A stretch of 64,000 nt of DNA from Chaunax sp. Z400 (lineage: Eukaryota > Chordata > Actinopteri > Lophiiformes > Chaunacidae). Under the pieces are notes generated by a model. That model had not been told where the DNA came from, made no database searches, and saw nothing but the letters and a program-made list of their open reading frames with translations. Positions 33,086 through 44,343 of this stretch are shown here, in pieces (positions within the stretch are counted from its first letter, which is position 1; every line of letters starts with the position of its first letter). Both the position numbers and the translations under genes were made by a program. The DNA is taken from assembly GCA_037577475.1 (NCBI GenBank), contig CM075183.1, positions 17,007,781 to 17,071,780 on the forward strand, written 5' to 3'.

Positions 33086-34619
33086 ATGGTTTCAAGCCAA
33101 AAGGATTTATTTCAAAAGGATATGAATGACAAATAGATTTTTTTTTTGGTGTCATCTTTAACAAACATTAATTACTTATTCATTCCAGAACTCCTAATGT
33201 GCTCTCAAAATATAACTAAACCACATAAATATCTAACATCCATACTAGCTTGAGCTGTACCGGTTCTAGGTGCTCTGTTTGTGGCTTCAAAATCAGGCAC
33301 AGTCCCTGCTTCTCTTAACAGTATGGGAGTTCCCAATTTAAATGTCTACACACAAATAATACAGGTCACAAATTATTCCTAACAGCCAAGTTTCAAGTAA
33401 CACTGTTAACCAATAGGAATACCATCTTGACTACTCCTTGGAGAAAACCTTAGTATGTGTTGTGTACACAAATTATACTGCATGCACGAGGTTTAACTTA
33501 AAAACCTAAAAACAATGTTGTAATTTAACATCTTACCTTTCGGCATGTTTGCTTGTAAAAGCCGTTCGGGAGCTTCTTCTGCAACATCGCTCCAGCTGTT
33601 ACCACAAACCCCAAGCGTATGTACTTGAACGCCCCCTACTCCTGCAAACATGTTGAATCCCGTTCTCAGGTATCAGTCTGCCGTGTTCAACGACGAGGGA
33701 GGTTCATTGTGCTACGCTCTGCCTTTTCTGACTTTATTTTATTGGCCAAACTCTTTTATTTGCTTTAAATGACATTATTTTATACTGTGGAGTAGCTGAA
33801 ATGTACATAAAACATTTAATTGACTAGGTTACTTTAAGTTGCTAAAATAATGCTAGCAAGAAGCTAACCCTCATGTGGCTGGCTGGCAAGCAGCAATCTT
33901 AATATATATTTGTTTTTGTTTCCGTGTATGCTGTGCTGTGAGAGGCTGTGGAGAGTTTACCAGTCTGTTTTACCGGGTGAATAAACGGCATGTGGAGCCA
34001 ATGGTGACGGACTGGGTGTCTTTTGTGCAACACAATGCAAGAGAAAGTACACTGCTGCTATATTTACTTTATATCCAAACTGTATCAAATCATACCACAT
34101 GACCTCACAGTCGTACTGTATGAGTGTGAAGTCAGTGAGATGTGTTGAGATATCTGTTGGGATATAAAGGGCAGAAGTTGAGTCCCTCAAGTGGACATTG
34201 ATTGATTGACTGACTGGCAGGCTTTATGTGTGTTTTTGAGCAGGTGCATATATGTGTGTGTTTTTGTGTGTGTGTGTCTGTGCTCACATGACTGGGCACA
34301 CTGATATTTACTGTTGGGTGTCATCTCTCCCTCTCCATCCAAACTTTATCCTTGTCTCCCTTTTCCCTCTTGTCTGGAGATGGTGACATCTTGACAGATT
34401 AAAATGCCCTGTGCTCCCAGTCCTTGGTTGGCCACACTGGTGAACCGCGGGGACAATGCTGTAAATCAATAGTCTCTGGAACAGACATAACCCATCCATC
34501 CATAAATAGGAACATATTCTCAAACACAAAATATTAGATAGAAGAAATATAGAGGAAAAGAAAATAAGAATATCCTGATTAAAGATGCCCCAATCAAAAT
34601 CTTTATACTAACGACAGGT
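33086..34619. other. Noncoding DNA with possible old element debris
   Basis: Contains T-rich stretches and GT-rich sequence near 34250-34280. The frame 33875-34102 includes CCAVRGCGEFTSLFYRV, faintly like the start of a THAP zinc finger, but it is too short and incomplete to call. Confidence 0.45.
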
Positions 34620-35020
34620 CAAATGACTATGTACAGTATACAGGTTTCTTGTCCTGACTGACAGTTTTACTTATTTTGTATCCTATTTGTATCCTATTAA
34701 TAACCCATATACCTCAGTTAGGTTTAGAAGCACAGGAATAGAATAATCCTGGTCCTTCAGAAATAACATTATGTCATCTGCATATAGAGCAATTCGATGA
34801 TGCATACGATACAACCATAGCTACAGGTTCAAAAGCAAGGATAAACAGAAGGTTTAGAAGTGGTATTATCCATAAAGATCTCTACAGTAGGATTTGTGCA
34901 AAGTATTCCAAAGCGAATAAGAACTTCAAATAGGTAGGGCCACTCAACCCTATTGAAGGCCTTCGCCGCATCTAGCGGCAGGACTGCCGTATCTGGTGAG
35001 CCTTTTTTTTTAGAAAGCAA
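34620..35020 (-). pseudogene. L1-type LINE reverse transcriptase fossil
   Basis: The minus strand carries three reverse transcriptase blocks in the right order: DAAKAFNRVEWPYLFEVL (about 34929-34985), FILAFEPVAMVVS (about 34805-34845) and HRIALYADDIMLFLK (about 34755-34799). The YADD box, the catalytic centre, is encoded at 34773-34784. These blocks are typical of vertebrate L1/Tx1-type elements. A frameshift lies between the second and third blocks, and the region between the first and second is shortened. Start, endonuclease and C-terminal parts are absent, so it is a dead internal fragment. Confidence 0.85.
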
Positions 35021-35134
35021 AATATTTAGTACTATTCAGACATTCTGAAATCACCAATGCCACGGAATTAAATCAAACCCACCCAACTCAAAGGACCATT
35101 TTGCTCTTTGCTTTGGTTTAATGACACACATTTT

Positions 35135-35320
35135 TTATTGTGTTGCTTCACTCTCACCGCTTGTGGCCTCAGGGTCATCATAGAACACGACGCAAAATAA
35201 AATCTCCAGAATATCCAATGAATGCAGGACGAGCAAAGTTTGCGACACGCTGATCACCATAGTGAAGAATTTCGCTGCTAAAGAGCTATTTCTTCCAAAT
35301 GAAATGTTTGTGACCAAAAC
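35135..35320 (-). pseudogene. Peptide fossil of an unidentified repeated gene or element, copy 2
   Basis: A 60-codon minus-strand frame whose second half, LDILEILFCVVFYDDPEATSG, corresponds to the 32925-33085 copy. The two are on the same strand, 2.2 kb apart, with the L1 fossil between them. They could be two insertions of one family, or one unit split by the L1 insertion and rearranged. No family identified. Confidence 0.4.
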
Positions 35321-36770
35321 AGAGGGTAAATGACTATATTGAACCAGGAACCAGGCTTTAAATGAATGCTAATGTCCGTCCATGTTTGCTGGATGGGTAA
35401 AAAGCCAGCTGTTTAATGTATACACAGCCTATTGCATACAATTAAGTAATACTGCTTAAAAATCACTGTTGCTACCGTTATCTCCCTCGTAGTCTCTCTG
35501 CCCAGATTTTGCTTGATCTAAAGCACAAAGCCTGCTTTTAAAAGACACTATTTCTTTCTCTGATTCAGGAGAACCATGCATAGGGATAAACATCTATCTC
35601 ATGAAAGCTAAAATGCTTTGTTCACAAACCAAATGACAAAACAGTATTAATATACTGTACATCTCTTATGCATTATTGCCTCAGCATACATTTCTGCAGG
35701 AACTCTGCTGTTTATTAGCCAATTTATCTGTCCACTCTGCTTTTTGTTCTCTTGCATCTAAGGTGGTTGTACTTTTCTGTGCAAATGCAGACCACCTCCA
35801 TACTAGGTGATGAGACAGGCGTCTGATGCTTATTAGTTGTTGCATTTAAAACTCCTTTTTTTAAATCTATGTTGAGGATTTAACACACATACTGCACATC
35901 TACATCTATTTTTAAATTTGATCACTATGGATATACAGTGAGCACTTTTTTTTTTTTTTTTTATCCCTCTCTGCTTTCCCCAGCTTGGTTTGTGTGGCTC
36001 TCATTTGTATCACTGCAATAAATCACATCAGATTGCGGCGCATGTAAATAGCTAATATGGACATATGTGACATGTTGCATTTAGGTCTATAGCAAACAAA
36101 TCTGTTCACATCATGTCTGTAAAGCAATGTACAGCACATACACACATGCACATATTCAAAGCCTGACCCATAAATGTCTTTCTGCTGGCTGCTACCTCTC
36201 TGGTCACTAATGTCAGCTGATGGATCCAGTTCAGGGCACCAGTCATGATGAGCTAAGAAGCCCTGGGGTGTCACAATTTCTAATAATCTATCTCCAATCT
36301 ATTCCTGCACACGGAAGGAGAAAATTATCAGCACTAGATGGTGTTTGCATGATTTTCATGGACATTAAACTAGTTTAGGAGCAGAAAGGTATCTATCTGT
36401 TGACATCCTTAACGTGATTTGAAATGTCTAAGATTCAGCATGGGCTCCTTTACTTGGTTTGTAAAAGAAAAAAATCTTTACTCTACCTTGTATTGATTTC
36501 TGCTGCATTGTCTTGTTAGAAATGACTGCCAGTCTGTAATTATTTACAGATTTACAGGCAGAAAATAATCTTATCACAATATCCATTTATTGACCATTTT
36601 GCAGCTTTTGATCACATTACACAAATTTGGTCAGCACATGAGGAAATGTCATGACAACTGAGCAATCTCCATCTTCTAATGAAGATCAACTGATATCATA
36701 AAAGCACCAGAATGATTCCTCAATGAAGATTGTATTGTATTGTCAATTTTACACGTTATTTTGAGAAATG
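35321..36770. other. Noncoding DNA with poly(T)
   Basis: T run at 35947-35962. Otherwise AT-rich unique sequence with no supported feature. Confidence 0.5.
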
Positions 36771-36953
36771 ATAACCCTCCTGTAGTGTTCATTTCCTGTT
36801 AACTAGTTTGGTGTTCCCAGTCAAAAATGACCACTCCATTCTAGCTGATCATAAATCCATAATAATACATATATAGTTATTATTAACTACATTTTTAATA
36901 GAGAAAACCTTTAAAATCGGTCAGATTTGTCCAGAACCCAACAGAAGGGTTAA
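36771..36953. mobile_element. Small TIR element (TAACCCTCCTGT ends), about 183 bp
   Basis: The left end ATAACCCTCCTGTAG and the right end ACAGAAGGGTTAA are inverted copies (TAACCCTYCTGT). Inside are GTGTTCCCAGTCAAAAATGACC and AATCGGTCAGATTTGTCCAGAA, words seen in a common fish DNA element (recalled). The TTAA at the right edge hints at piggyBac-type insertion, but the left flank reads ATAA, so class is uncertain. Too small to encode a protein. Confidence 0.55.
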
Positions 36954-39639
36954 AATGCTTTGTCCTAAAATGCCTTCACTTATGTGTTACAAAACAACAT
37001 TTATTCTCACAATGTAACAAAGTGTTTTTGGGTTTTACCAAAAGGGCAAATGTATCAGAAAATAACACACACCTTCTTTATTTTAAGCATGTCCACCAAC
37101 AAAACCTCCTTCACGGCAACCCAAAAGAGACGCCTTCACTGAAGAAACATAAACCAGATGGGTTTTTTTGCAGCCAAACTGATTTTCTCACAAAAGTGCC
37201 TGAATGTTTTCATGTTAATGCTTTTATTACTTGGTTTTATATCATATATGAAGCAGTCAAACTTTGCAGGCCCAGCCTTAATTGGATTGTTGGACATAAG
37301 ATGGCCTTGTCTTTATTGATTCTGCCAGGGTGCCTGAATGTGATTAAGGGGAATTAAACTCAAGCCTGCTGACGCAAATAATGGCCGGAGGTAATATAAT
37401 GTCCAGATGAAGTGGGGAGATCCATCCCAATGGGGAAGTGGCCCTCTCTGACCCTGCGTGGGCACAAGCAATTAGCATTGGCAAAGTGCAACTCAATAAC
37501 AAAATCTCCAAAATGGATGAAGCACTTGCATGACTAATCCCCACTACTGCCCAGAGGCCTCAAGCCCCCATGTTTTGTTTTTTTTTCTTTTAGGAGGCCA
37601 TTGAGAATGCAGGTCAGAGACTCGTAGAGAGGCAAGCCAAGCTGCCATCAGTCTGGATACTGGAGATGGCTGGACATCCGCCAAGTGGAGAATTATGTTA
37701 ATGTTTGTTCTAATAATAAAGTGCAGTAGAATACATTAATATGTCAATAGAGAAGAGGATTTTTTTTTCTGCCATATGTTGTTTGGAAGGGCAAAGCAGA
37801 GAGGTCATTCAGGCTTTGAAGCCATTCTCTGTGTTTTTTTAAACACCTGTTTTGAACGGACAAGTTAAATATATGTTATTTCGTTCCTGTGTTGTTGACA
37901 TGTGATTTTTTTTGTGTGTGTGTGTGTGTGTGTGTGTGCAAAATGCCAAACAAAGTGCAGGCAATTTGGTATATTTGATATATATGCATGAGCAATGCGT
38001 ATGCACAAAGCAGACATGCAGTAGCTGCTTTCATGCATCGTATGTCCACCTCATTAGGCGGCTCCTAGCTCTAAACGCTGGTGTTTGATGTGGAAAATGC
38101 TCCGACCATGTGTTGGGGCTTGTAATAATGAATGTTTCATGCAGGTTGGACCCAAATGATCCATCAGTTCCGATTAGATTGTAATTATTATGGTAGGGAT
38201 ATATTCAAATGAGTTCATTATCAGTCAGATCGGGAGCAGACCTCGCCAGTTTCACCAGATCCTCAAGTGTTTGTATTGCTATTTAAGGAAATGCTTGAGC
38301 AATCCCTCCAATTAGGTAGGCATATGTCCGCATGTGCAATATCAGTCAATTAGCCAAGGCCCCCCTCAATATCATTTTTATTGTCCTGCTGCAGCTTGCA
38401 TTATGGATGTTTGTGCATATGGCGGAGGAGAAAAAGGGGGGATGGGTTTTCTGCAGGACTTTCAGAGTTCAGAGTGTCAGCTAGATAAATACATGAGCCG
38501 ACCAGATCACTCACTCTCCTCTCTGTCTCAGCCCGAGCTGTCTCTCACTGCCGGCGCTGGTTTCCATTTCTCCAGGTCACCGCTGAATGACTGCAGATTA
38601 CATCGGCTACTCTGATGTCAACAGGGAAGAGACCATCAGGCTGAAATGACACGGGGTGGTGACAGGCGGACCACTTGCAAACACCCACCGACATGACTCC
38701 CATTCACGGCAGCTGGCCCCATGACACTAATCTGATTCTAGTCTGCGAAGACCCGTTTTTGTGCCCACTAGCCTCGGCTATAAAAGGAAATGACCAGCAG
38801 GGCAGACCATTCGTGCGTGACTTGCAAATATTGCAGAAGAAACTGATTAATGTTTTATTTTTCCTTTCTGGTCCTTAAACACAGTGTGTTTAAGGATTTT
38901 TCATTTTTCTTCTCTCACTAAATGCAGCTCTACTTTGATTAAGTAGCTTTATAATTAAGTGTTCTTATTATTTTAAGTAATTAGATTGGCATTAGGGTGC
39001 TCATAGACCATAGAAAACAGTGTGCCATGGTCACTGCTGTAGAATTGTGAATTTAAAGACTACAAGGCATTTGGTATATGCAGTGTATTTTCTTATTTTG
39101 AAGTGGGGGAAACTTCTTCCTCCAAATGACCTCTTTCGTAACTGAGTAGCACCTCTGCTTTGGCCTACCAAATGCCTTTGCCAGAAAACTACCCACATCC
39201 ACTGATCCCGCTGTAGCTTTTGTCCTTATCATTTCTATGACTTTGTTTCAGCTGACATGTTTCGACATGGGAAACGGTGTAAATCATCAGGGAACACCGA
39301 CCACCCTCCAACCTCGCAGCTGTGGGCCATGCAAGGTGAAGACGAACTGGGCTGGCTCACTGGTTTCGAGACGAGAGACAGTCCCCTAATTGGATATCAT
39401 CTTACTCTCTTTCCTTAATAAGCACTGCATTGCTTTATGAACTGATATTAAGATGCAGGAGAAACAGTAATTAGGCAAAGGATATTATCAGCCAGGGGCC
39501 CATGGACATGGAGCATACAGGGCACTGTAATGATTGTTTATTTTCGGCTTATCTGTTCACCATTAATCTTTTCCTCGGGAGATATATTGGATAAAGATAG
39601 CTGGTTTTACAATCAAGCTGTTAAATTATAATATAGTAA
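36954..39639. other. Noncoding DNA, includes likely conserved tracts
   Basis: Includes (TG)13 at 37913-37938 and T runs at 37579-37591 and 37758-37767. The tracts 37340-37580 and 38020-38300 are complex, TAAT-bearing and free of repeats, and are described in the findings. The open frames here (at most 111 codons) show no known protein. Confidence 0.5.
37913..37938. repeat. (TG)13 microsatellite
   Basis: 26 bases of uninterrupted TG following a T run. Confidence 0.96.
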
Positions 39640-40385
39640 TATTATGTTTGCAGTTCATTATCCAAAGTAGAAGTAACAGTACAGCACAATGCATCAGTGC
39701 ACATGGCATGGGTAACCTGCACGTTTGTGAAGGCACCATTAATGATGAACGATATATATATACAGTACCAGTCAATAGTTTGGACACAGTTTCTCATCCA
39801 CTTGAATGGGAAACTGTGTCCAAATTTTTGACTGGTAGTGTATATATACAGGTTTTGGAGCAACATATGCTGCCAAGTAGTCGACATCTTTTTCAGGGAA
39901 GGCTTTTCTTATGTCAGCAAGACAAGGCCAAACCACATTATGCACGTATTACGTGGATATTATATGCATGGCTTCATAGTAAAAGAGACCCGGTGCAAAA
40001 ATGACCGACTTATCGCCCGTTGAAAATGTTTGGCGCATTATGAAATGTAAAATATGACTAAGGAGACCCCGAACTCTTGAGCAGCTGAAATCCTACATCA
40101 GGTAAGAATTCAATTCATTTCAAAATGACAGCAGTTGGTCTCCTGTTAAAAGAAGAGGTGATGCAACACAGTGGTAAACATGACCCTGTCCCTACTTTAT
40201 GGAAACATGTTACATGGCATCAAATTCTAAATGAGGATATACTTTTCAAAAACTATTAAATTTGAAATGTTGTCTTTGTGCTATTTTCAATTACATATGA
40301 GGTTTCAATGATTTTCCAAATCATTGCGCACTGTTTTTATTTACATTTTACACAGCGTCCCAACTTTTTTGGAAAGGGGTTTGTA
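39640..40385 (+). pseudogene. Tc1-like transposase fossil, 5'-truncated
   Basis: The C-terminal half of a Tc1/mariner transposase can be read in order. HGMGNLHVCEGTINDERYI lies at about 39695-39758. QVLEQHMLP.. follows from 39849. QQDKAKPHYARITW holds the second catalytic Asp at 39921-39923. LSPVENVWRIMK holds the third acidic residue at 40022-40024, and RRPRTLEQLKSYI comes next. The coding region ends GDATQW with a stop at 40175-40177. Asp and Glu are 101 bases apart, close to the 105 expected for DD34E, with a frameshift between. A stop falls after the MKCKI stretch. The noncoding tail ends in CCCAACTTTTTTGGAAAGG and GTTTGTA (to 40385), the terminal repeat. The 5' half and left terminal repeat are absent. 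It is inactive, and a second element is inserted in it. Confidence 0.85.
39761..39842. mobile_element. Palindromic MITE inserted in the Tc1 fossil
   Basis: TACAGTACCAGTCAATAG at 39761 onward pairs with the reverse complement of the stretch ending TGACTGGTAGTGTA at 39842. Each arm is 37 bases with about five mismatches, around an 8-base loop. The arms carry the CCAGTCAAAAGTTTGGACAC-type end of fish Tc1-like elements, so this is a foldback MITE moved by a Tc1-type transposase. It is flanked on both sides by TA repeats, fitting TA target duplication. Removing it rejoins ERYI and QVLEQ of the host transposase. Confidence 0.85.
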
Positions 40386-42340
40386 AGCCCTGCATTGAAA
40401 ATGTTGTTTTGTCCAATCAAAATGTCAAAAAGCTAAATTATTAATTAAGAAGTAAGAGTTAATTTTAATACACTGAAACATGTTTTGCATGAAAAAATAT
40501 GAAGGTCAGTAATCACTCAACAAAACAAATAAATCAATTATTGGTATTATTGGTAACCCTACATCTTTTACAGTCCATCATATCGTGAAAGTTCTCATAT
40601 ATTGTGTATGTAATATCTATAATATCTATATCAACTAAGTCTTAACTGTTCTGAAAATGGAATGGAGTAAAAAGTAAATTATTTCCCTCTAGAATTAGTG
40701 AAACAGGATTATAACATGAAATGAAAAGTACAGTTGAGTACTGGAATAAATATACTACCTCAAAATAACAAATGTAATCCTATCACAAAGAATAAGTACA
40801 TTAGCCTCTGTTAGCCTGTACAGCAGTGAATTATGAAAGGGCACACAGTTCTGTTGCTCTCAGGGTGAAACTGTTCAAGACCCAGACGTGACTTTTTATT
40901 TGCAAACATATACACTCAGGATGAGAGGAAGAAAGCAGAGTCTATTCAGAGCGTCAATATTGTGTTATAGTGCTGGAGACAGCCACAGTGCTCAGATCCA
41001 GGCTGCAAAAACCCATCTGTTTAGTGCTGACTGCACACAAAGACCTCCTTCTATATATTGTAAGAGAAAGAAAAATGCGCATTCTGAGAAATTGATTTGA
41101 TGTTGATAGCCAAAGTCAAATAAACATGCTGACATTGCACTGCAGTCTGTAGAAAGCGAGGCACTTTTCCTCTCCTCCTTTCAACACTGTGGCCTCGGCT
41201 CAGAGAATGCAGTTTTCTAATCATCCAAAAGAGGACAGTGTGGAACATGTTGTCATCTCCAGGGAGAGAAACGCAGACAGAGAGAAACTTTGGGACACTA
41301 AAACAGTGGCAATGCAATGTCCTTGGTGATAAAGTACACAAAGTCACTGGGAAAGCTACATTTTGATTTTGTGTCATGTAGTTTAGAGTTTGCAAAGAAG
41401 AAACTATTGCCTTTGTTTCTACAAGAAAGAAATTGAAATGTATCTAAAACAAAAAAGAAAACAATGACATCATCATCCTAAGACAAAGCAATGCATCCCA
41501 GGCCCTCGTTGCTTATTGGAACTAATTTTAAAGTCTTGACAGCCAATGCAGCGCGATGATACCTTATTACAATAGCGTGTCACTCTTCCCTGCAAATACA
41601 GCAGGCAGAAAATCACTAGGAGTTGGAGAGGGAAAGAGAAAGGAGGAGGATGGAGGATAAAAATCGAGCGAGAGAGAGAGAGAGAAAAAAAAGAGGGTAG
41701 AGAGGTTGATGGCTGAAGACAAAGTGAGAGAGGGGAGACGGCGATGCGAGGCGTTAGAGAAAGCGAAACAGACAGCCGCGTGAAGCTCACAGGATGAGGC
41801 AGCAGCCAGGGGAGAGATGCTGCATGCTGGGGATGTGAACCATTCTGACACATGGGTAGCAGTGCAAGCAGCGCCGACACAATGGAGGGGAGGCAGAGAG
41901 AGCTGGTAGGCATTATGACTTACAGTAGGGCTACAGGAACCACTTCTGGTTCACCTGCAGTGTGGGAGCATTCAGCCAGCTGAATGGAGCATCCCTACGC
42001 CCTATTCCCCCCCCTGACTCATTGCCATTTTTCCCCAACAAAGGCTCATTTATTGGAGGCAATCAGGATGGAAGGGGTTCAGGAGGATCAACGTGTGCTG
42101 CTTTAACAGAGTAGAAGCTGCATGATCAGCATCCAATATATATTATAGGTGTCTCTCTCTCTCTCTCTCTCTCTCGTGAAACTCATTTTCAACCATATGT
42201 GAAAAGCTTTATTTCCTCATCATAAGAGGGAAAAACAACCCCGTCTCCTTGAAATTACTATTATTTACAACAATCAGTCTGCAACAGGAAACACAATGAC
42301 CAGAGTAAGATTGTTGTCAGCATAACGAGAAGATCTTAAT
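40386..42340. other. Noncoding DNA; purine-rich tract at 41600-41900
   Basis: AT-rich unique sequence to about 41590, then a G/A-rich stretch with GAGAGAGAGAGAGAGAAAAA near 41670-41690 and several CpGs. The 146-codon minus-strand frame over it (41473-41913) is a Ser/Leu/Pro string forced by the purine bias and is not taken as a gene. Confidence 0.5.
42152..42175. repeat. (CT)12 microsatellite
   Basis: Uninterrupted CT dinucleotides. Confidence 0.96.
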
Positions 42341-42612
42341 TACCTTCACCAAGGAGTTCATGCTTTCTCCAGCGTTGGTTTGTCTGTCTGTCAGCAGGAT
42401 TACACAAAAACCGCCAAATGGATTTTCATGAAACTTGGTAGAAAGGCTGGGGCGTGCAGGAAGCAAGAGCCGATTCAAGTTTGGAGTGGATCCGGATTAA
42501 GGGGTGTTACATTTTTTTCAACATTGCAGTATTGCAATGAGGCTTTCTGGACAGAAACTACTTGGTGGAATACCATGAAAGTGGGTGAAAGAGTGGGCCA
42601 TGTGCCAAAAAT
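42341..42612 (+). mobile_element. Interspersed repeat of the CTGTCAGCAGGATTAC type
   Basis: CACCAAGGAGTTCATG, TTGGTTTGTCTGTCTGTCAG, GGATTTTCATGAAACTTGG, GTGGATCCGGATTAAGGGG and ATGAAAGTGGGTGAAAGAG occur in the order of a repeat seen widely in fish and some invertebrates (recalled, class unknown to me). No coding capacity is implied. The copy is moderately diverged. Confidence 0.6.
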
Positions 42613-42729
42613 GTAAAATTTTTAAAGGTTAAAAGGCAGTTTATTGTAGCTTAAGCTGTAGGTCGATCAGATGGCTTCACTGAAGTGGTCTGAGTGTCTG
42701 AGTCGGGGCGGCACAGGCTTGATTAGTGG

Positions 42730-43280
42730 TTAGCTGCAGGTGTGCAGACTCCGCAGCTGCAGGTGCTCAGGTGGAATCAGAGGAGAGGGAAGCCAGGAGG
42801 CCAGGCCCACACAAACAGAGAGACAAACTGGGAGCAAATTAGGAACACTAGGAAGTGTGGGATGCATCACCGGCAGAAAGAGGAAGCTGTGCAAAGAAGT
42901 CCCCGAGAATGTCCAGCACATAGTAGCAGGGTGTAAGATGCAAGCTGGGACAGCATACACCAAGAGGCATAACCAAGTGGCTGGGATAGTGCACAGGAAC
43001 ATCCGTGCCAAGTACGGATTTAATGTCTCAGAGTCCCGGTGGGAGGCATAAACCAAGAGTGGTTGAGAACAACAGAGCCAAGATCCTGTGGGACGTCAGG
43101 TTCCAGACTGACAAGCAGCTGCTGGCTAACCAACCAGACGTAGTGGTGGTTGACAAGGAGCAGCAGAGGGCAGTTGTGATAGATGCGGCAATCCCAGCGG
43201 ACAGCAACATCAGGATGAAGGAGCAGGAGAAGATCGAGGAGTACCAGGGGCTGGTTAGGGGATGTATGAGGAAGCAATAG
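42730..43280 (+). pseudogene. LINE C-terminus: zinc knuckle and restriction-like endonuclease, broken
   Basis: One frame carries LCKEVPENVQHIVAGC (about 42887-42934), matching the C-H-C part of the zinc knuckle, then AGTAYTKRHNQVAGIVHRNI. After a one-base frameshift near 43050, another frame gives VVENNRAKILWD, NQPDVVVVDKEQQ and AVVIDAAIPAD. The PD..D..VID..IP pattern is the restriction-like endonuclease of R2-type LINEs. It ends near EQEKIEEYQGL at about 43250, short of the usual C-terminus. Upstream, GMHHRQKEE in a third frame corresponds to a block normally about 60 residues before the knuckle, so an internal deletion has brought them together. The fragment at 25215-25690 is the same LINE type. 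Inactive. Confidence 0.8.
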
Positions 43281-44343
43281 ACGGAAATAAAATCTGATGA
43301 CTGTATTTCCTAACTGTCACACACAGAGACCAAAAAAAAAAAACAGCATTCACCTTCATCTTCTCTCTCCTTCCCACTGCTCCTTCATGTAGACATAGCT
43401 GTTTTGCATATTGGAAAGCTGATACTACTCCTCATATTTACAAATCCGATTCCTTGAATCAATACTGAACACTCTTGGTGCTGCTAAGAGCCCCATTTAC
43501 CATAAACATCCCATTCCTCCGGATCCGAGAGGTTGGAATTGGCATTTCATGTGCATGAGCGTGTTGTTAGGTTTGCAGAGCAAGCCCATCCACGGCTCCT
43601 AATGCCTCGCCTCTGTCAATGGACCATTTAGATGCATTTTTGTTGCTCTAGCCGGTGTTATTTACTCTGAACAGATCGTACCTAGAGGATGTAGATGATG
43701 CTGATACCGCATGACTGGATCATGTCTGCGGATGGAGATGAGGTATAAGGTTAAGGTGGGGAAATGAGAGATTTGTCTTGCAATATGAGAGGAAATAGAT
43801 TTTGCTCAGAGTCAGAGATATTGACAGCTTGTGTCTATTGGTGACTTAATCAGTTGCTCAAGGTGTACTGGAATAGAAACACATCCACACAATAGACATT
43901 TGTATTACATCCGAATGTAAGGGGGTGAAAGATAAAGAAGCACAAAAGAGAAAAGTTATCTGGGTTTTACTGGTAGCTTTTAGATCCTTCCAACTAAACA
44001 AGTCGAGTCATATAATAAATCAATTTTCAATTGATGTTATTGGTTGATACTGTATCTGTCAACTACCTTTTCTCACCGACACCTGTCACGTTAGTCATCA
44101 TTAATCGCCCAAACCTTTCCTCAGAAAATTCTGAACGTGTGAGCATTTATGGAATTTCTCCTGCCGAACACGTCCTATGGATAATCACACATTAACAGCA
44201 GGCGGTCCTTGGGGATCATTATTTTCAAAAGATGAATCCATTATTAATCGCCTGCTCTGATTCATGTGATCCATATTTTATAAATGTGTTCCAAGTATAA
44301 ATCAACTCAGATCGTATTTCTTTGCTTTATGTTCTCTTATTAT
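43281..44343. other. Noncoding DNA, includes likely conserved tracts
   Basis: A run at 43333-43344. The tracts 43490-43700 and 44080-44290 are complex and TAAT-bearing, and are listed as regulatory candidates. No exon supported. Confidence 0.5.

Noticed and set aside
33875..34102. THAP zinc finger exon
   Set aside because: Only a CCAVRGCG..FYRV-like start is visible; the rest of the C2CH pattern and AVPTIF-type motif are missing.
41473..41913. 146-codon minus-strand frame
   Set aside because: Ser/Leu/Pro-rich string caused by the purine-rich opposite strand; no recognisable family.
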